Of a stretch of DNA of 64,000 nucleotides, positions 47,717 to 59,329 are shown one piece after another. The stretch is from positions 1-64,000 of the forward strand of contig SKCR01023735.1 in NCBI GenBank assembly GCA_019454045.1, written 5' to 3'. Both the position numbers and the translations under genes were made by a program. Source of the DNA: Zanthoxylum bungeanum. Lineage: Eukaryota > Streptophyta > Magnoliopsida > Sapindales > Rutaceae. The notes under the pieces are model-generated. The model saw only the letters and a program-made list of their open reading frames with translations, ran no database searches and had not been told where the DNA came from. The number at the start of each line of letters is the position of its first letter. Position 1 is the stretch's first letter.

Positions 47717-48984
47717 GTTCTGATTAGTTGTAAAGAATCGTGGACATGTCGACATGAGATGTGCGCATCGGAAACTTGACGATGTAATCCATGTTCCTAA
47801 GCACAACTCGAATAGCCTATGACGGAGGGATGGTTAAACATATTTGATGACCTCGAATTATATTGTTCAGAAAGGTCGTTCGTGTTCTTCATGAATTCAA
47901 AGGTGGCTTAATTGCGTATATATTAGCTAGGCTTATATGACGAACATGTCTTGACTTATAGAGTCCTACAATATGAAGTGTACTCATTGAGAACTTCAGT
48001 AGCTGATAATGTTTGATAATGAATAATGTTTGATATTATAATTATCAATTAAAATAATTAAGTGTTATTGGATAACATTAATTATTTACTTTGATCCAAT
48101 TGGATTAATCCAAAATCATATAAGGGCTTTGCTGTAATTTCATAAATATATCTACTATTGGAGGATATTTTGGTATATACAAATATGTAATAATAAGTGT
48201 ATTTGTTTTGATTTAATTAAATTAAATCAAAGTGGTAGACAATGAACTAATCCATTTGTTAAACTTTGTCTTGATTTAATTCGATTAAATCAAAGTGGTA
48301 GACAAATGTGATTAGTTATACCTAATTATACATATTTGGACAAATTGGATTAAGCCCACCTAAAAGTTGATTAAGACTTTTATTAATTAAAAATTGCATA
48401 AGTTTTGCTATAAAAGGCATGCTTGAGTAAATTTTTAATTAATCTTAAGCTTAAGAAAGTTAAGTTTGTGAAAGCTAAAACAAGTAAGGTTTAGAAATAT
48501 TAACCTAAGTAAAAGAAGTGTTTAGAGAAGCTTTGGAAGTTCTCTACAATATTTCAACAAGGAGAAATTTAGATTGGATCTTGGAATCGAGCTTGCTAAT
48601 TTTGGAATCAAGATTGGATCTTGGAATCAAGCTTGCTAGGTTTGAAAGTTCTCTATAACATTTCAACAAGGAGAAGACGATTGGATCTTGGTATCAAGCT
48701 TACTAGGTAAGTTTGAACTTCTCTAAAGTTATGTTTTCATTAGTGAGTTATCATTAGTGAAACATATAATGATGTATTATGTATTGGATACATAATAACA
48801 TAGCTTGATGTTGAAATTAGGCTAATAAATTTATGTATGGATGTTTTGGAAGCATAAATCCAATATACTTGTGATTGGGTCAAAATGTTCATGTTGGACA
48901 TGGAACATAAAATTAGAGTTTGGAACTCTAAATGAAAGCTTGGAGCTATGGCTACCATTCTAGAATCACATGACCACCTTTGAG
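47717..48984 (+). mobile_element. LTR-like fragment, family not identified
   Basis: AT-rich sequence with a TATA box (GCTATAAAAGGCATG, about 48407). It is followed by a leader with two ~110-bp repeats (GAAGTTCTCTACAATATTTC near 48535 and its relative near 48644, each with ATTGGATCTTGG). It resembles U3-R-U5 of a copia-type LTR, but neither end nor any coding part was found. Confidence 0.4.
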
Positions 48985-51595
48985 TGTAACACCCCGCCAG
49001 AGGCAGGATGCTACCGGCAAGAGACAGTACTAACCCATCTCCATAAGCCTCCAAATTCACAAAAAATTGAGCATGATGTATCCTAAAAATGGACAACCTG
49101 GAACAAAGTCCAGCATTAAAATGAATTCTGAAATAGATATCATATATCAAAAGGGCCTCCGGTTCACACAAAACACATCAGAATCATCACATAAGGGCTA
49201 TGTGCCCATATCATCTATCAACATTCAAGGGCTCTGTGCCCACAACATAATAAGCAATCAAAACATTTACTTAATACAAACAGTATGCTCAGCACAATAA
49301 ACAAAACAATAACCAAATATCCTAAACTTCTAAAACTTCTCCCATGACAATTGGGAGGGTGACAACCGCTTGTGTAATCCTCATCTCGAGCATGACTTCC
49401 AAAACTGAAGTGGTTGAACCATCTGGTAGTCAACCTATAAAACTAGCAAACTGGTTTGGTGAGTTATAACAACTCAGTAAGTAACCATTCCAGTACTACA
49501 GACATAACATACAAGTCAATCACATTAGAAGTTTTTCATAATTATCAAGTTATTACGAGTTTTAGAATTATCAACTTTCTATTATCCTTTATACTTTACC
49601 CGCGTCAAGTTTTCATATTTACATATTTACATGTTGTCAATTTAAGGCCAGACATTCAAAGCATACAAAGCATGGATTCGAAATCATAAATTATGTCATA
49701 TAACATCGAAACCATTTTAATGTTGAAGCATGAAGTCACATATTAATACTTATCACAAGTAAACATCTTTGAAATATCATCAAATCGGTAAATCTAACAG
49801 ACTTTCTTTTATTCGATAACAAACTATCTTTAATACCAAAACAACTTACTTCAATACCAAAATAATCTTTATTTAACCTTGTTTTACCACGATAACCTTA
49901 CAATAGCGTAACACTTGGGGTTCATATGTATTCACACATACCGTATCACATTTCTCTTATATACATGCAAATACAATTTCAGAATTCTTACACGTATACG
50001 TACATACCAATACAATTTAGCAAACACACTTTATAACCTTTGATATTCACATCGGTTTCAAATCATCCATTCATTTCATATAAGCATACACGATCCATAC
50101 ATATCACGAGTTCTATCATACACATACATACACTCAGACATATTTACAAACATCATGCAACCAACCATGAAGCACATATAACAATCGATACATCAAAGAT
50201 CACATCATCCAACAATACATACATACGGCTGGCTTACACACACAATGCTCGTACGTGACTCATTACCTATTTTAGAATATGTATGAGATGAATTCCATCC
50301 GAACGTATTCCTAACCATATCAACTACTACACCATGAATCATCCAAACAAACATACACACATACACACATACTATTTAACATAAACTCATCACATGATTT
50401 CTCATACACAAGAACATACATGACAAACAATCCGAACATCATTTAAATACTCATATACATACATATGTTTCAAACATAAGAATACACACCTCACTATGAA
50501 TTCAAATATCATATCTTTCATAATACTCATATCTCTTCATTTATCGATCAATCATACTCATTTTAAAATTTATATCTAGAAATATTTAATACAATATCTT
50601 TACCAAATAAACATATTCGTTCGGAGAGAACTTAACTTATACTCATTTCTTATCTCATTTAACCATCCCAATCTCTGTACAAATAATCGCATGTACCAAT
50701 CGATATCAAACTTATTCCATTTACCGATCCTGTATACTCAAATTATTCATAGCTTATCATTACATACATATATAAATCATTACTTGTTCATACACTTACA
50801 TGCATCAATACAAACATGTAGCCATCAAACTCATGAAATTTTTCACTTCAAAACACATCAATACATACGTACAAACATTAAGATCGTCAAACATCTCACT
50901 TCATATCATAAAATAACAAAAGTCATATATGTGATGGTCGACTAACTCAACTATACATGATCTCGAAGTCCTTTCTCAAATCCATATTTTAACTATCCTA
51001 AACCTTTCAAATATATATATATATATAACACGAAATAAACAATTCGACAACTCATCGCATGGGTTACTTACTTGGCTTCGCGAGCACTCCAGGTCCAAGT
51101 CAAGTCCGCCAAAACAAATGGCGAAAAGCCATCAGAATCGTTACTTTACAAAATTCTTGACTAAAATATGACAACTTTCGGATCTTTTTGGGACAACCAA
51201 ATCAAGTCTGATTTCAATATTTTCAGTTTCATAGTCTTAAAACATCATTATAAACTAATTCATGCCATTAGTTAACTTGAATCCTCGATTTACGCATTTT
51301 TGGAAAATCTTCCGAAAAAGTTTACGCAACGCTACGGAAGGGTCCCTAACCCTCCGAACCTACCCGGATTTATCCAAACATTATTATATCATCATATACG
51401 ACTCATACCTTTCATTACGATAAAAAAACACATTAATACACGGAAAACTTACTTTTGTAAGAAACTTATTTAATCTATCGGATCGATCCAACTCGTTCTG
51501 TTTTCACTCGGATTTTACCAAATTAATATATTCAATATACTCATACCCAAATAATTCAATTTATATCAATACGCTACTCTATGAAGCTATCAGAA
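48985..51595 (-). mobile_element. Chromovirus-type LTR, inverted, truncated
   Basis: Begins TGTAACACCCCGCC...GGATGCTACCGGC. This is the complement of the end of the plus-strand LTR at 63755-63785 (GCCGGTAGCATC...GATGTTACA), so this copy lies in minus orientation. It is followed by about 2 kb of CATACA-rich, non-coding sequence. The expected other end (...GGGGTGTTACA) is absent before the next LTR starts at 51596. Confidence 0.55.
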
Positions 51596-53829
51596 TGTAA
51601 CACCCCGGTAATCCCGATGACTACTCAGTTATGGATGACATAATACATGATATAAACCATGTTCAAGCATGTATGTGTTTGAAAAATTATATTTCGGACC
51701 TTCGATAAATCCTTTGCAGTTCTAGTACGAAATTTATTTTATTTACCATTCCGAGCAACTCTTATTAATTGGGCCATAACCTTTTTCAAACGATCTCTAA
51801 TTTTTATGGATTTTATATCTTCGGAAAGCCAAGACTGAGACCTACAACTTCTGCGTTGGATAGGTTTCCAAATTCGAACCAGAAATAGGTCAAAAACACA
51901 GATTAAAAATTCAGATGAATAGTCCCCGAGGACTAATCTAGAGAATTCTCCAAGTTTCTCAAATTTTATGATTTTCTTTACCATTAATCATTACAAAAAT
52001 CATCCAAATCAGCCCATATTATAAATATAAGGCACTATTCATTCATCTTAAAGTTTAGAAGAAGGAAAAAAACATGAGAGAGAAAGAAGAATGGAGAAAG
52101 AATATGGAAAGAAAGAGGGGAAACCATTTCTTACCAAAAATTAAAGAGGAATCAAATGCTAATCAACTAACAACAAGCTAGAAAGAAGAATATTAAGCTT
52201 AGAAGACTTGCAGGGTGTAGGAAATCAAGTGAAATGAGGTAAATAAATCTTGATCCAAAACTTGGATTGTGGAATTTTGATAGTATGATGCTACGTTAGA
52301 GTTATTGGCATACCAGAGATTGCATTTAGGTGGATAATGAACAAATAAATTAATTATATTAAGAAATGCCCAAATTTTTGGAAATCCTAAATGTTGAGTT
52401 AAAATAAGATTTATGATATTAGGGTTTATCTTGATGATGGAATGTTGGTTACCATGTATAAATATTGATATTAATGAAATGTTTGTGTGAAAGTTGTAGA
52501 GTGGGGGTGTTGGTTTTGTATTTTGGAATTTGGCAGTGGGGAGTTGAAATTTGACCTGAAATCAGGCCAGCGTCGCGACACGTATGGGCTAGCGTCACGA
52601 CGCCAAGCTTGAAAATGCTCTTTGTTTCAGTTCTGGGTTGTGAATATCGTGACACCAAGGGGCTAGCGTCGCGACGCGGAGACAGAGGAAGCTCTCTGCC
52701 TCAGCTTGATCTGTGTGAGCGTTACGATGCCAAAGGGCCAGAGTCGCAATGCCAAGGGGCCAGAGTCGCGACCCGTGACCAATTTCCAGAATCAGATTTA
52801 ACCATTCCAATTTCATCCTAGAATGTTAGAGGCCACTCTAAGGGTCTTATATCAGAGTACCTACATGCATTACATCATGTCACAAACATCATACGTCATG
52901 TAGTGATAAAAGCTCCGAAGCATATTTCACGGTTTACATTCTAACTAAGTTTATCGATTATAGATTGTCGACAGGAACCGTAATTTTCTTCGACGAAGCG
53001 AAGTAGTACCAGTCAGATTCTAAAATCAGTGAGTGGATCCTTTTCTCAAATTGATATTTACTAATTTGTTTTGAATTAAGACTTACTTTTAAGCACTTAG
53101 GGCGTTAGCCAAGATTTCTTTCAATTGTGTCTTGAATGAGAACGTTTAGAGAAATATTTTAGAAAGAAATTATTTTCAAAGCTTGAGTTTTATGATTTTT
53201 GGAGGCATAAGAGAAAAACCCACCTCATATGTAACTTGACACATATATGAAATTGACAGACACATATATCGTATGCACACACAATTCAGGACTAGGGATG
53301 ATAAATTCCCCTAGATCCCAGATTCTGAGTCAGGAGAGTAGCATGGATTCGAACCCTCGCTCCAGTTTAGTGGCTTTGGGGATGGCGAGACGTAATGCCC
53401 CAAGACCACCAGATTATGCGTTTGGGGGGACGGTGAGACGTAACGCCCACATGTGTCAGGATTTCAGATATCGATTTTTCAGAAACATATTTTCAGAAAT
53501 GGATTTCCAGAAACATATTTTCAGAAAAGATAAGTTTTATGAAATTTTTTCAAGAGAGATCAATATTTACAGAAAGAATTCAGAGTCTTTCAGACAAGAA
53601 AAGAGTTTTTAGAAAAGAGGATTTTCTTGAGATAGTTTCGATTTTAGAACCAAATATTTTCATAAAAGCATTTCAGTTTCCATTTTAAATTATCCACTCA
53701 CTAGATCGTTCAAACGATCTACCCCCTACTCCCAGTGTTTCTGTTTTGCAGGTATACCCGGAAGACGAGCTCGAGATGATGGATACTGATGGCAGTCACT
53801 AGGGTGTTTGGTCCACCAGGTCAAGTGAG
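51596..53829 (+). mobile_element. Chromovirus-type 5' LTR, first part
   Basis: Begins TGTAACACCCCGGTAATCCC. It contains repeated CpG-rich words (GCGTCGCGACAC, GCGTCACGACGCC, GCGTCGCGACGCGG) at 52569-52690. Another part carries CATGG.TTCGAACCCTCGC and GGGATGGCGAGACGTAA (53340-53460). It is interrupted at 53829 by Athila-like copy 3 and resumes at 63494. Confidence 0.7.
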
Positions 53830-55824
53830 TGACCGGTGCATAATCACACGCATATAACGCAAGCGCACGTATCGTTCAAGTAGTATAAAAAGTATCGATC
53901 CCACGATGACTTAATACCTAATCTATTAATTTTATTAGGTCAAATTATTACTAGTATCTAACAGGTTGATTGATTGAATGGGAATGATGATGATTTTAAA
54001 TTTAAAAATAAGTAAATAAAATTGCCCAAAAATAGGTTGAGGAAAATTCAAATTTATAAAATCATCCAGGGTTGTGATTTCTTCTAATATCTAATTAAAA
54101 ATGAAGTGGTTATTTTTTATTTTTGTAATATATCGGTTTACTAACCTGGAACTCGAAATTATGCAAAAGCCTTTGTCGATGGTCAGATGCAAATACCCAG
54201 TGTAACCCAATTGAACCATATGTCTATGTCAACCAAATTATCTGGATTCATTAAAATTAAGTTCCAATTGTGGTTACCCTCGCCCGACAGGTATATTTCT
54301 ATCCTGTAAAGAAATCTATTAAAGGGTTATATATCCTCAAGGAAGATCGTGAGCTATTAAGTCTACGACTGAAACCTAAAATTCCTTTGTCAAGTTTATT
54401 TTAGATTTACCAGATCAATCTTATTAATGGCCAATTAACAAGACGTATTAAACTTAAGACTTAATAAGTAAACCTTTAAATTACCCAAACTACAAAAATA
54501 ACCCCTTATAAACCGGTGATATTAGAATTCATCACAACCCTAGATAACTAACTTAGTTATGACACATAACTAGGGCGAGTAAAAACTTAAAAATAAAAGA
54601 CATAAATTAAAATGCTGAAAAGTAAATGCGGTAAAATAAATACTGAAAAGTAAAATTACAATAAAATAAAATGCTAAGGTAAAATGATATACTTTTACTA
54701 CTACTAATTTAGATATCTCCCTTAATATAATATATTAACTTGTGATGATATTACCAAACAGCCATATAGGCGGTAACCTGATTAAGTCAAATTAAGTCCG
54801 ACCAGCCATATAGGCGGTATCAAAATTTGTCCATAAACCTGCCATATAGGCGGTAAGAAAGTTTAATTACCAACCGACCAATCTGGCGGTATCCTTGCTT
54901 AGTCAGGTTTAAACCATTTTAAAATGAATTACCAACCGACCAATATAGCGGTATCCTTATTAAGTCAAGTTTTAAATAGTGAATATATTATAATTAATGG
55001 AGATTAATCTAAATAGAAATAGTAAAAGAATTACATTTCACCATAGCAGGGGGAAGTTACCTCCTCATGGTTGAATAGTAAAAATTGTAAAAGTAAAGAA
55101 AGTAAATTACAATTACTATTACAGAACGTAATTAAAATTAATTACAAAACTGAAATTAAAATAAATTAGATAGAAAACTCCCTATTTAGATCAGAGAATT
55201 CAGAGAGGAAGGTATATCTGAAACTGAAATTTCGAGCTCAATTTATAGGCCTCGGTAACCCCCTCGCATCGCGACGCGCAAGTTTCTTCTTGCGTCGCGA
55301 CGCACTGACGTGTCGCTCTCTGATTCGTCGACTCAGATTCTTATCCGCTGACGTGGCAATTGCAGATGATTAACTCAATAATTGTGCTGACGTGGCAGTG
55401 ACGTGGCACATTGACTCGGTCAACTGGTGATGTGGACGATGGCATGGCTGACACGTGACGATGGCGATTGTCGGCACCATAAGATGATGACACGTGGCAC
55501 AGCGCACGTTAGCAGATCGACTGTGATGGTGACACGTGGCACGGTGCACGTTAGCAAAGTCAAACTTCACAGATTATGACATGTGGACCCGACACACGTT
55601 AGAATAGAGCGGCGCATGTTAGGTGTCGCGACGAGCCAATTTACAATTTTGCCCTTTTGTGTCATTTTTCACTGTTTTGGTCCCAAATCACCTCCAGAGA
55701 GTTCTGAAACTTTATTTATCTACAAAATAACACAAAACACATCAAAATATTCACAAAACTCAAGAAACTATACAAAATATTATGTTAAATGAGTGAGAAA
55801 TAATGATACATTTACCACTCATCA
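53830..55824 (-). mobile_element. 3' LTR of Athila-like copy 3
   Basis: A 1995-bp LTR; on the plus strand it starts TGACCGGTGCATAATC and ends CCACTCATCA. It is almost identical to 61492-63493, so the insertion is young. The flanks are GTGAG (53825-53829) and GTCAG (63494-63498), a 4-of-5 target duplication. It carries the same promoter motifs as the other LTR (ACGTGGCA words at 55349, 55388, 55399, 55490 and 55532) and five to six GGCGGTA repeats at 54745-54960. Confidence 0.93.
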
Positions 55825-55840
55825 CACCCCCAAACCTAAC
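55825..55840 (-). promoter_or_regulatory. Polypurine tract of Athila-like copy 3
   Basis: On the minus strand, GTTAGGTTTGGGGGTG directly abuts the 3' LTR. The same word precedes the LTR of element 1 (615-626). Confidence 0.7.
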
Positions 55841-57135
55841 ATTTTGCTAGTCCTCGAGCAAAACATAAAATAAATTAACATAAACATCTTTAAAATAAAA
55901 TTTAACTAAGCCACTTTTGTAGGGATCACGGTTGCATTTAGCGTATGCAACAAGCCTTTAAACCCCTAGGTGTCCCTATGGGATGAGTTGTAGTCTCGTG
56001 AGGGTTTACATCAATGATACCCACAAATATTTTACAAAAGTAAAAATGTAGTGAAACTAATGCACACAAAAGCAAAAAGACAAGAGAAAATGGAATAAAG
56101 AAGTTAGTGACTAATCAGGTGAAACTTCTACTTCAAGTCACTAGTTGTTTTCTTTCTTTCTAAATTACCGAATAAGTAAATTCTCCGATTATATTTACCA
56201 TTGTCCATATATATAGCCAACAAAATATTAATCAGCTCATTTTTGCCCACAACAGTCACAAGTGCAGTTGATAAGAGAATAATATTTTTGTCCTAAAGTT
56301 TTATCAAAATTCACACCTTTTTGCAGCAGTGGAATAATTTTTCTTTGATTTTTTTTTATTTTTTTTATATACAATATCTTCCATCTATGTAACGAGTGTT
56401 GGGTCGGTGGCTCCTAAACCAGTTGGCTTTAGGGCACCAAGTGTTAAGACACCCCTATGGACTTAATTACTCAGACTTCAGATATATATATTTTTTGCAG
56501 CATCTTTGATCCATGGAGCGAGCTTTGGGCCAGTGACTCCCAAACCAGTTGGTTTTAGGGCACTAAGTGTTAAAACACCCATACGGACTTAATAACTCGG
56601 ATCTCAGACTTTTTTTTTTACTCCATTGCTTTTTGAGATGCTACCTCCAATTAAACTAGAGCACTGAATATTACAAACTTTTCAATTACAGCTTATGTCT
56701 GTATGTTACCATGCATGTTGATAATACCTGCCAACTGAGCATATGAAGATCCATTTTAGTCAATTTTATGGAGAATTTACAAATTAAATAATTCAAAAGG
56801 AAATAAACAAAAACTAACTTGTTTCGAAAATGGGTTGAAGTACGTATCAGGAATGGGAACTCCTTACACAGCTATCTTTCACCAATTTCACCTTTTTAGT
56901 CAAAATAAAAATAAAAAACGCAAAATATTTTGGTAATTTTTGAAAATTTTTCAATTTTTTTGTATTTTTTTAAAAATTTTGGACTAAAAATAAAAACAAC
57001 ACACAACTAAAAACAAGATACTGATAACCTAATTCCCTCCCCCAAACCTAAATGAAACATTGTCCCCAATGTCTTAAACAGTAGAAGAAGAGTTTAGAAG
57101 ATAGTACCTGGTTAACTGAAATTCGACACGAAAAG
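55841..57135 (-). other. 3' internal non-coding region of Athila-like copy 3
   Basis: Non-coding tail between the LOG-like frame and the polypurine tract. It holds two ~123-bp repeats (about 56395 and 56518) sharing CGAG.(G/T)TTGGG, AAACCAGTTGG and TTTAGGGCAC.AAGTGTTAA. T/A runs follow near 56910-56990. Copy 2 has the same organisation; element 1 retains only the end of it. Confidence 0.65.
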
Positions 57136-57788
57136 TTAAAGGTTAAGATCCAGATTAATCTGATGTCTCTTACCATGATCGTCCTCAGACCAATTTATCT
57201 TTGAAAGGATATGGTCAATTTGTGGTTCATAAGCTAAGATTTGGTCAATTAGATCCGGAGCAGTTCTGGCAGTGAAGAGGAGTTCTTTTAAAGGTTTTGA
57301 CACGAACCCATTTCTCCGGGCATCATCAAGAAACACACAAAGAAAATCATAAAATCCTTCAACGTTGTACCGTCCAAGCGGTTTCTGGTGTATGTTCAGG
57401 TTCGCCCAAGATAACACTGTAAACATTTCCTCCAATGTACCCAAGCCACCTGGCAAAGTAATAAAAGCATCAGCATGGTTAATCATTTCTACCAATCGTT
57501 CAGACATACCTGGCACGATCAGTTCCTCTCCGTTTGATGGTCCAATAAGATTTGCTTCTGCCAAGGGTTTTGGGTGATTCCCAAAACGTGACTGCCTCCT
57601 TCCTGTACGACATTTGAAATGATCCCCATTAGTCCAAGATTGCCACCACCATATACTAAGTGCATATTTCTTGCAGCTAAGACTCGACCCAATTCATGTG
57701 CTGCTTCTATGTATTGTGGTTTAACACCAACACTAGTACCGCAAAACACACAGATGTTTTCAACTCATCTTCTTGAAGTGGCTTCCAT
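57136..57788 (-). pseudogene. LOG: LOG-like cytokinin-activating phosphoribohydrolase carried by retrotransposon
   Basis: LOG enzymes release active cytokinin bases from their riboside 5'-monophosphates. From ATG 57788 the frame gives NICVFCGTSVGVKPQYIEAA, LGRVLAARNMHLVYGGGN and LGLMGIISNVVQEGGSHVLG. Then follow SERLVEMINHADAFITLPGG, LGTLEEMF and ANLNIHQKPLGRYNVEGFYD. The nucleotide-binding GGG-x-x-GLMG and the catalytic PGG-x-GT-xx-E motifs are intact. Length (about 217 codons) equals plant LOGs, but there is no intron where host LOG genes have several, so capture probably went through RNA. Two lesions: TGA at codon 8 (57765-57767) and a one-base frameshift near 57575. A splice-acceptor-like site lies 52 nt upstream. 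Confidence 0.88.
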
Positions 57789-57836
57789 GTTTTACTCTGG
57801 ATGTCTTCAAAAGTGCAATGATGAGTTGAATTTATA

Positions 57837-57866
57837 ACACCTGAAAAGGGTGAGTAAAAATAATAG
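57837..57866 (-). promoter_or_regulatory. Splice-acceptor-like signal before LOG-like frame
   Basis: On the minus strand, TTTTTACTCACCCTTTTCAG ends at 57841, 53 nt before the LOG ATG. It has a branch-site-like TACTCAC, a pyrimidine tract and CAG. Copy 2 keeps the same arrangement (TTACTCACC, then TTTTTTTCAG, ending 44257), 62 nt before its ATG. No transcript evidence. Confidence 0.5.
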
Positions 57867-58204
57867 CACTAGTACATGCCAAATGACAATTATTAGTTAA
57901 ACAGTAAAATAAATCGTGATAGTCAAAAAGGTTTGGATCCTGTCGGAGAAAATAAAAGAAAATGACAAAACAATCACAATTATTAGGAAAAGACAAAGTG
58001 ATATAATATGTACAAGAAAAGTAGTGGCTTGATTGACGTCTATGCGTCAGGAACAAGCTTCACATCCAATTTTCTTATAAATTGGCAAACAGGGTCTTTT
58101 TGAGTCAGATTCCCGAGACTTAACTGTTGTCTTTCTTTTTGGAATTGTGTATGTAATTTGCGAATGGCTATATGAACATATCCACTGGGATGCGTCTCAA
58201 GAGT

Positions 58205-58588
58205 TTAAGATTTATCATCTACAGACTTCTTACTCAAGCCATCCCTAATGAATTTAATTTTATCTTCGCGATTATCAGACACCATTCCTAAAGAAAGACA
58301 ACGAGTATTGCAATTCCAGCGTGCACATTTGTAACAAACACCCATTTGCTTAGCTCTACGTTTCTTTGCATAGGCGCTTCTTCCAAAATCAGACAGATGT
58401 GAAATAAAAGAGTCAGAAGACTTACCTGCCAATCGGACCCGTGCTTCAATAATCCAACGAATATCAGTTGGAATACCTTTGATCATCAGTAGTCCCATCC
58501 GTTCCAAGCGAGCTTTGTAGACTTTCATTAGAGATTTTTGAGGGAGAGAAGGAAATTGCTTGTGAAGATTTGCGAGAACTTCTTCCAT
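58205..58588 (-). CDS. Carlavirus NABP-like zinc-binding protein carried by retrotransposon
   Basis: A frame of 127 codons from ATG 58588; it is open 26 codons further upstream, but that part looks like intron (TTTAATTTTTGCAG). Visible parts: a Leu-rich helix region (MEEVLANLHKQFPSLPQKSL), then GIPTDIRWIIEARVRLAG, a basic block YAKKRRAK, a CYKCARWNCNTRC cluster (C-x2-C-x4-C-x3-C) and an acidic/basic tail. The order 'IP-x-DI...A...basic block...zinc cysteines' is what I know from the small carlavirus nucleic-acid-binding, silencing-suppressor protein. Sequence is complete with no lesion. It lies between integrase and the LOG-like frame. It could alternatively be a host-derived zinc protein. 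Homology to the viral family is judged by eye only. Confidence 0.6.
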   Translation of the reverse strand: MEEVLANLHKQFPSLPQKSLMKVYKARLERMGLLMIKGIPTDIRWIIEARVRLAGKSSDSFISHLSDFGRSAYAKKRRAKQMGVCYKCARWNCNTRCLSLGMVSDNREDKIKFIRDGLSKKSVDDKS

Positions 58589-58601
58589 CCTGAAATGACT
58601 T

Positions 58602-58640
58602 ATCCTGCAAAAATTAAACACACAAAAATAAAACACACCA
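58602..58640 (-). promoter_or_regulatory. Splice-acceptor-like signal before NABP-like frame
   Basis: On the minus strand, a T-rich stretch (TTTTTGTGTGTTTAATTTTT) is followed by GCAG and G (cut after 58605), 17 nt before the ATG at 58588. It has the form of a plant 3' splice site. Confidence 0.45.
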
Positions 58641-58762
58641 AATAACAATATATACAAAAATTGCATGGGTTGCCTCCCTACGAGCGCTAACTTTAACGTC
58701 GTCAGCTAGACGTGACTTCTCGAACGTTAGGCTGGATCTGAAAGTGTGACACTTTCTTTTTG

Positions 58763-59329
58763 TCACTCAAATGATTCTCCCCAGTAGTGCTTAACACGCT
58801 TGTTTTTAACCTTGAATGTTTTGTTGGAGTCAGGATCATGTATCTCAACGGCTCTATCTGATAAAACCTTAGTGATTAGGAATGGACCTGACCACCGTGA
58901 TTTTGGCTTCCATGGGAAAAATTTCACCCTTGATTTGTTTAACAGTACCTTCTGCACCGGTTCCAGTTGTATGAGCACTAACTTCTCATCATGTCTTTTC
59001 CTTGCTTTTTCTTTGTACAATTTGGCATCCTCAAAAGGCTGATTCTGAAATTCCTCCAATTCGTTGAGCTGGTGGAACTTTTTCTCTTCTGTTGCTTGTA
59101 GTGCAAGAATTGGATTTTTCAGTGCAAAAGACGCTTTATCTTCAGGCTCCACAGGCAATTGACATGTTTTAAGTTTGTCAGTAGAACTTTGCATTGCATT
59201 GGAGTTCTGAATGGTACTGTGTATCACATCAAGTCTGAAACATTCCTCCTTCTTTTCATCATCTGGGAAATTCATGGCCTTGAAAACATTGAATGTTACT
59301 TCTTGGTCCTGTACTCTCATGGTTAATTC
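58763..59329 (-). pseudogene. pol: Protease end fused in frame to integrase C-terminus (pol core deleted)
   Basis: The 185-codon frame from 59320 starts with the C-terminal part of the gag-protease region (QEVTFNVFKAMNFPDDEKKE, ECFRLDV). After a short linker it runs into the integrase C-terminal part: FHQLNELEEFQNQPFEDAKL, then KEKARKRHDEK, then WKPKSRWSGPFLI and KVKNKRVKHYWGE. RT, RNase H and the integrase core, present in copy 2, are absent. The join keeps the reading frame. It is separated from the frame upstream only by one TGA (59330-59332). No enzyme activity expected. Confidence 0.85.

Noticed and set aside
57136..57788. LOG-like frame as an ordinary host gene
   Set aside because: It is intronless, lies between integrase and LTR within a dated element, and occurs at the same relative place in copy 2.
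57832..58056. 74-aa frame between the two accessory genes
   Set aside because: Similar residues appear in copy 2 (NNCH...TSA) but the frame is AT-rich, ends at the acceptor site and looks like intron sequence.
58205..58666. Env-like (membrane) gene at the usual Athila position
   Set aside because: The hydrophobic first 20 residues of the longest frame (MQFLYILLFGVFYF) coincide with a T-rich splice-acceptor-like tract. The conserved part starts at the next Met (58588) and has no transmembrane segment.
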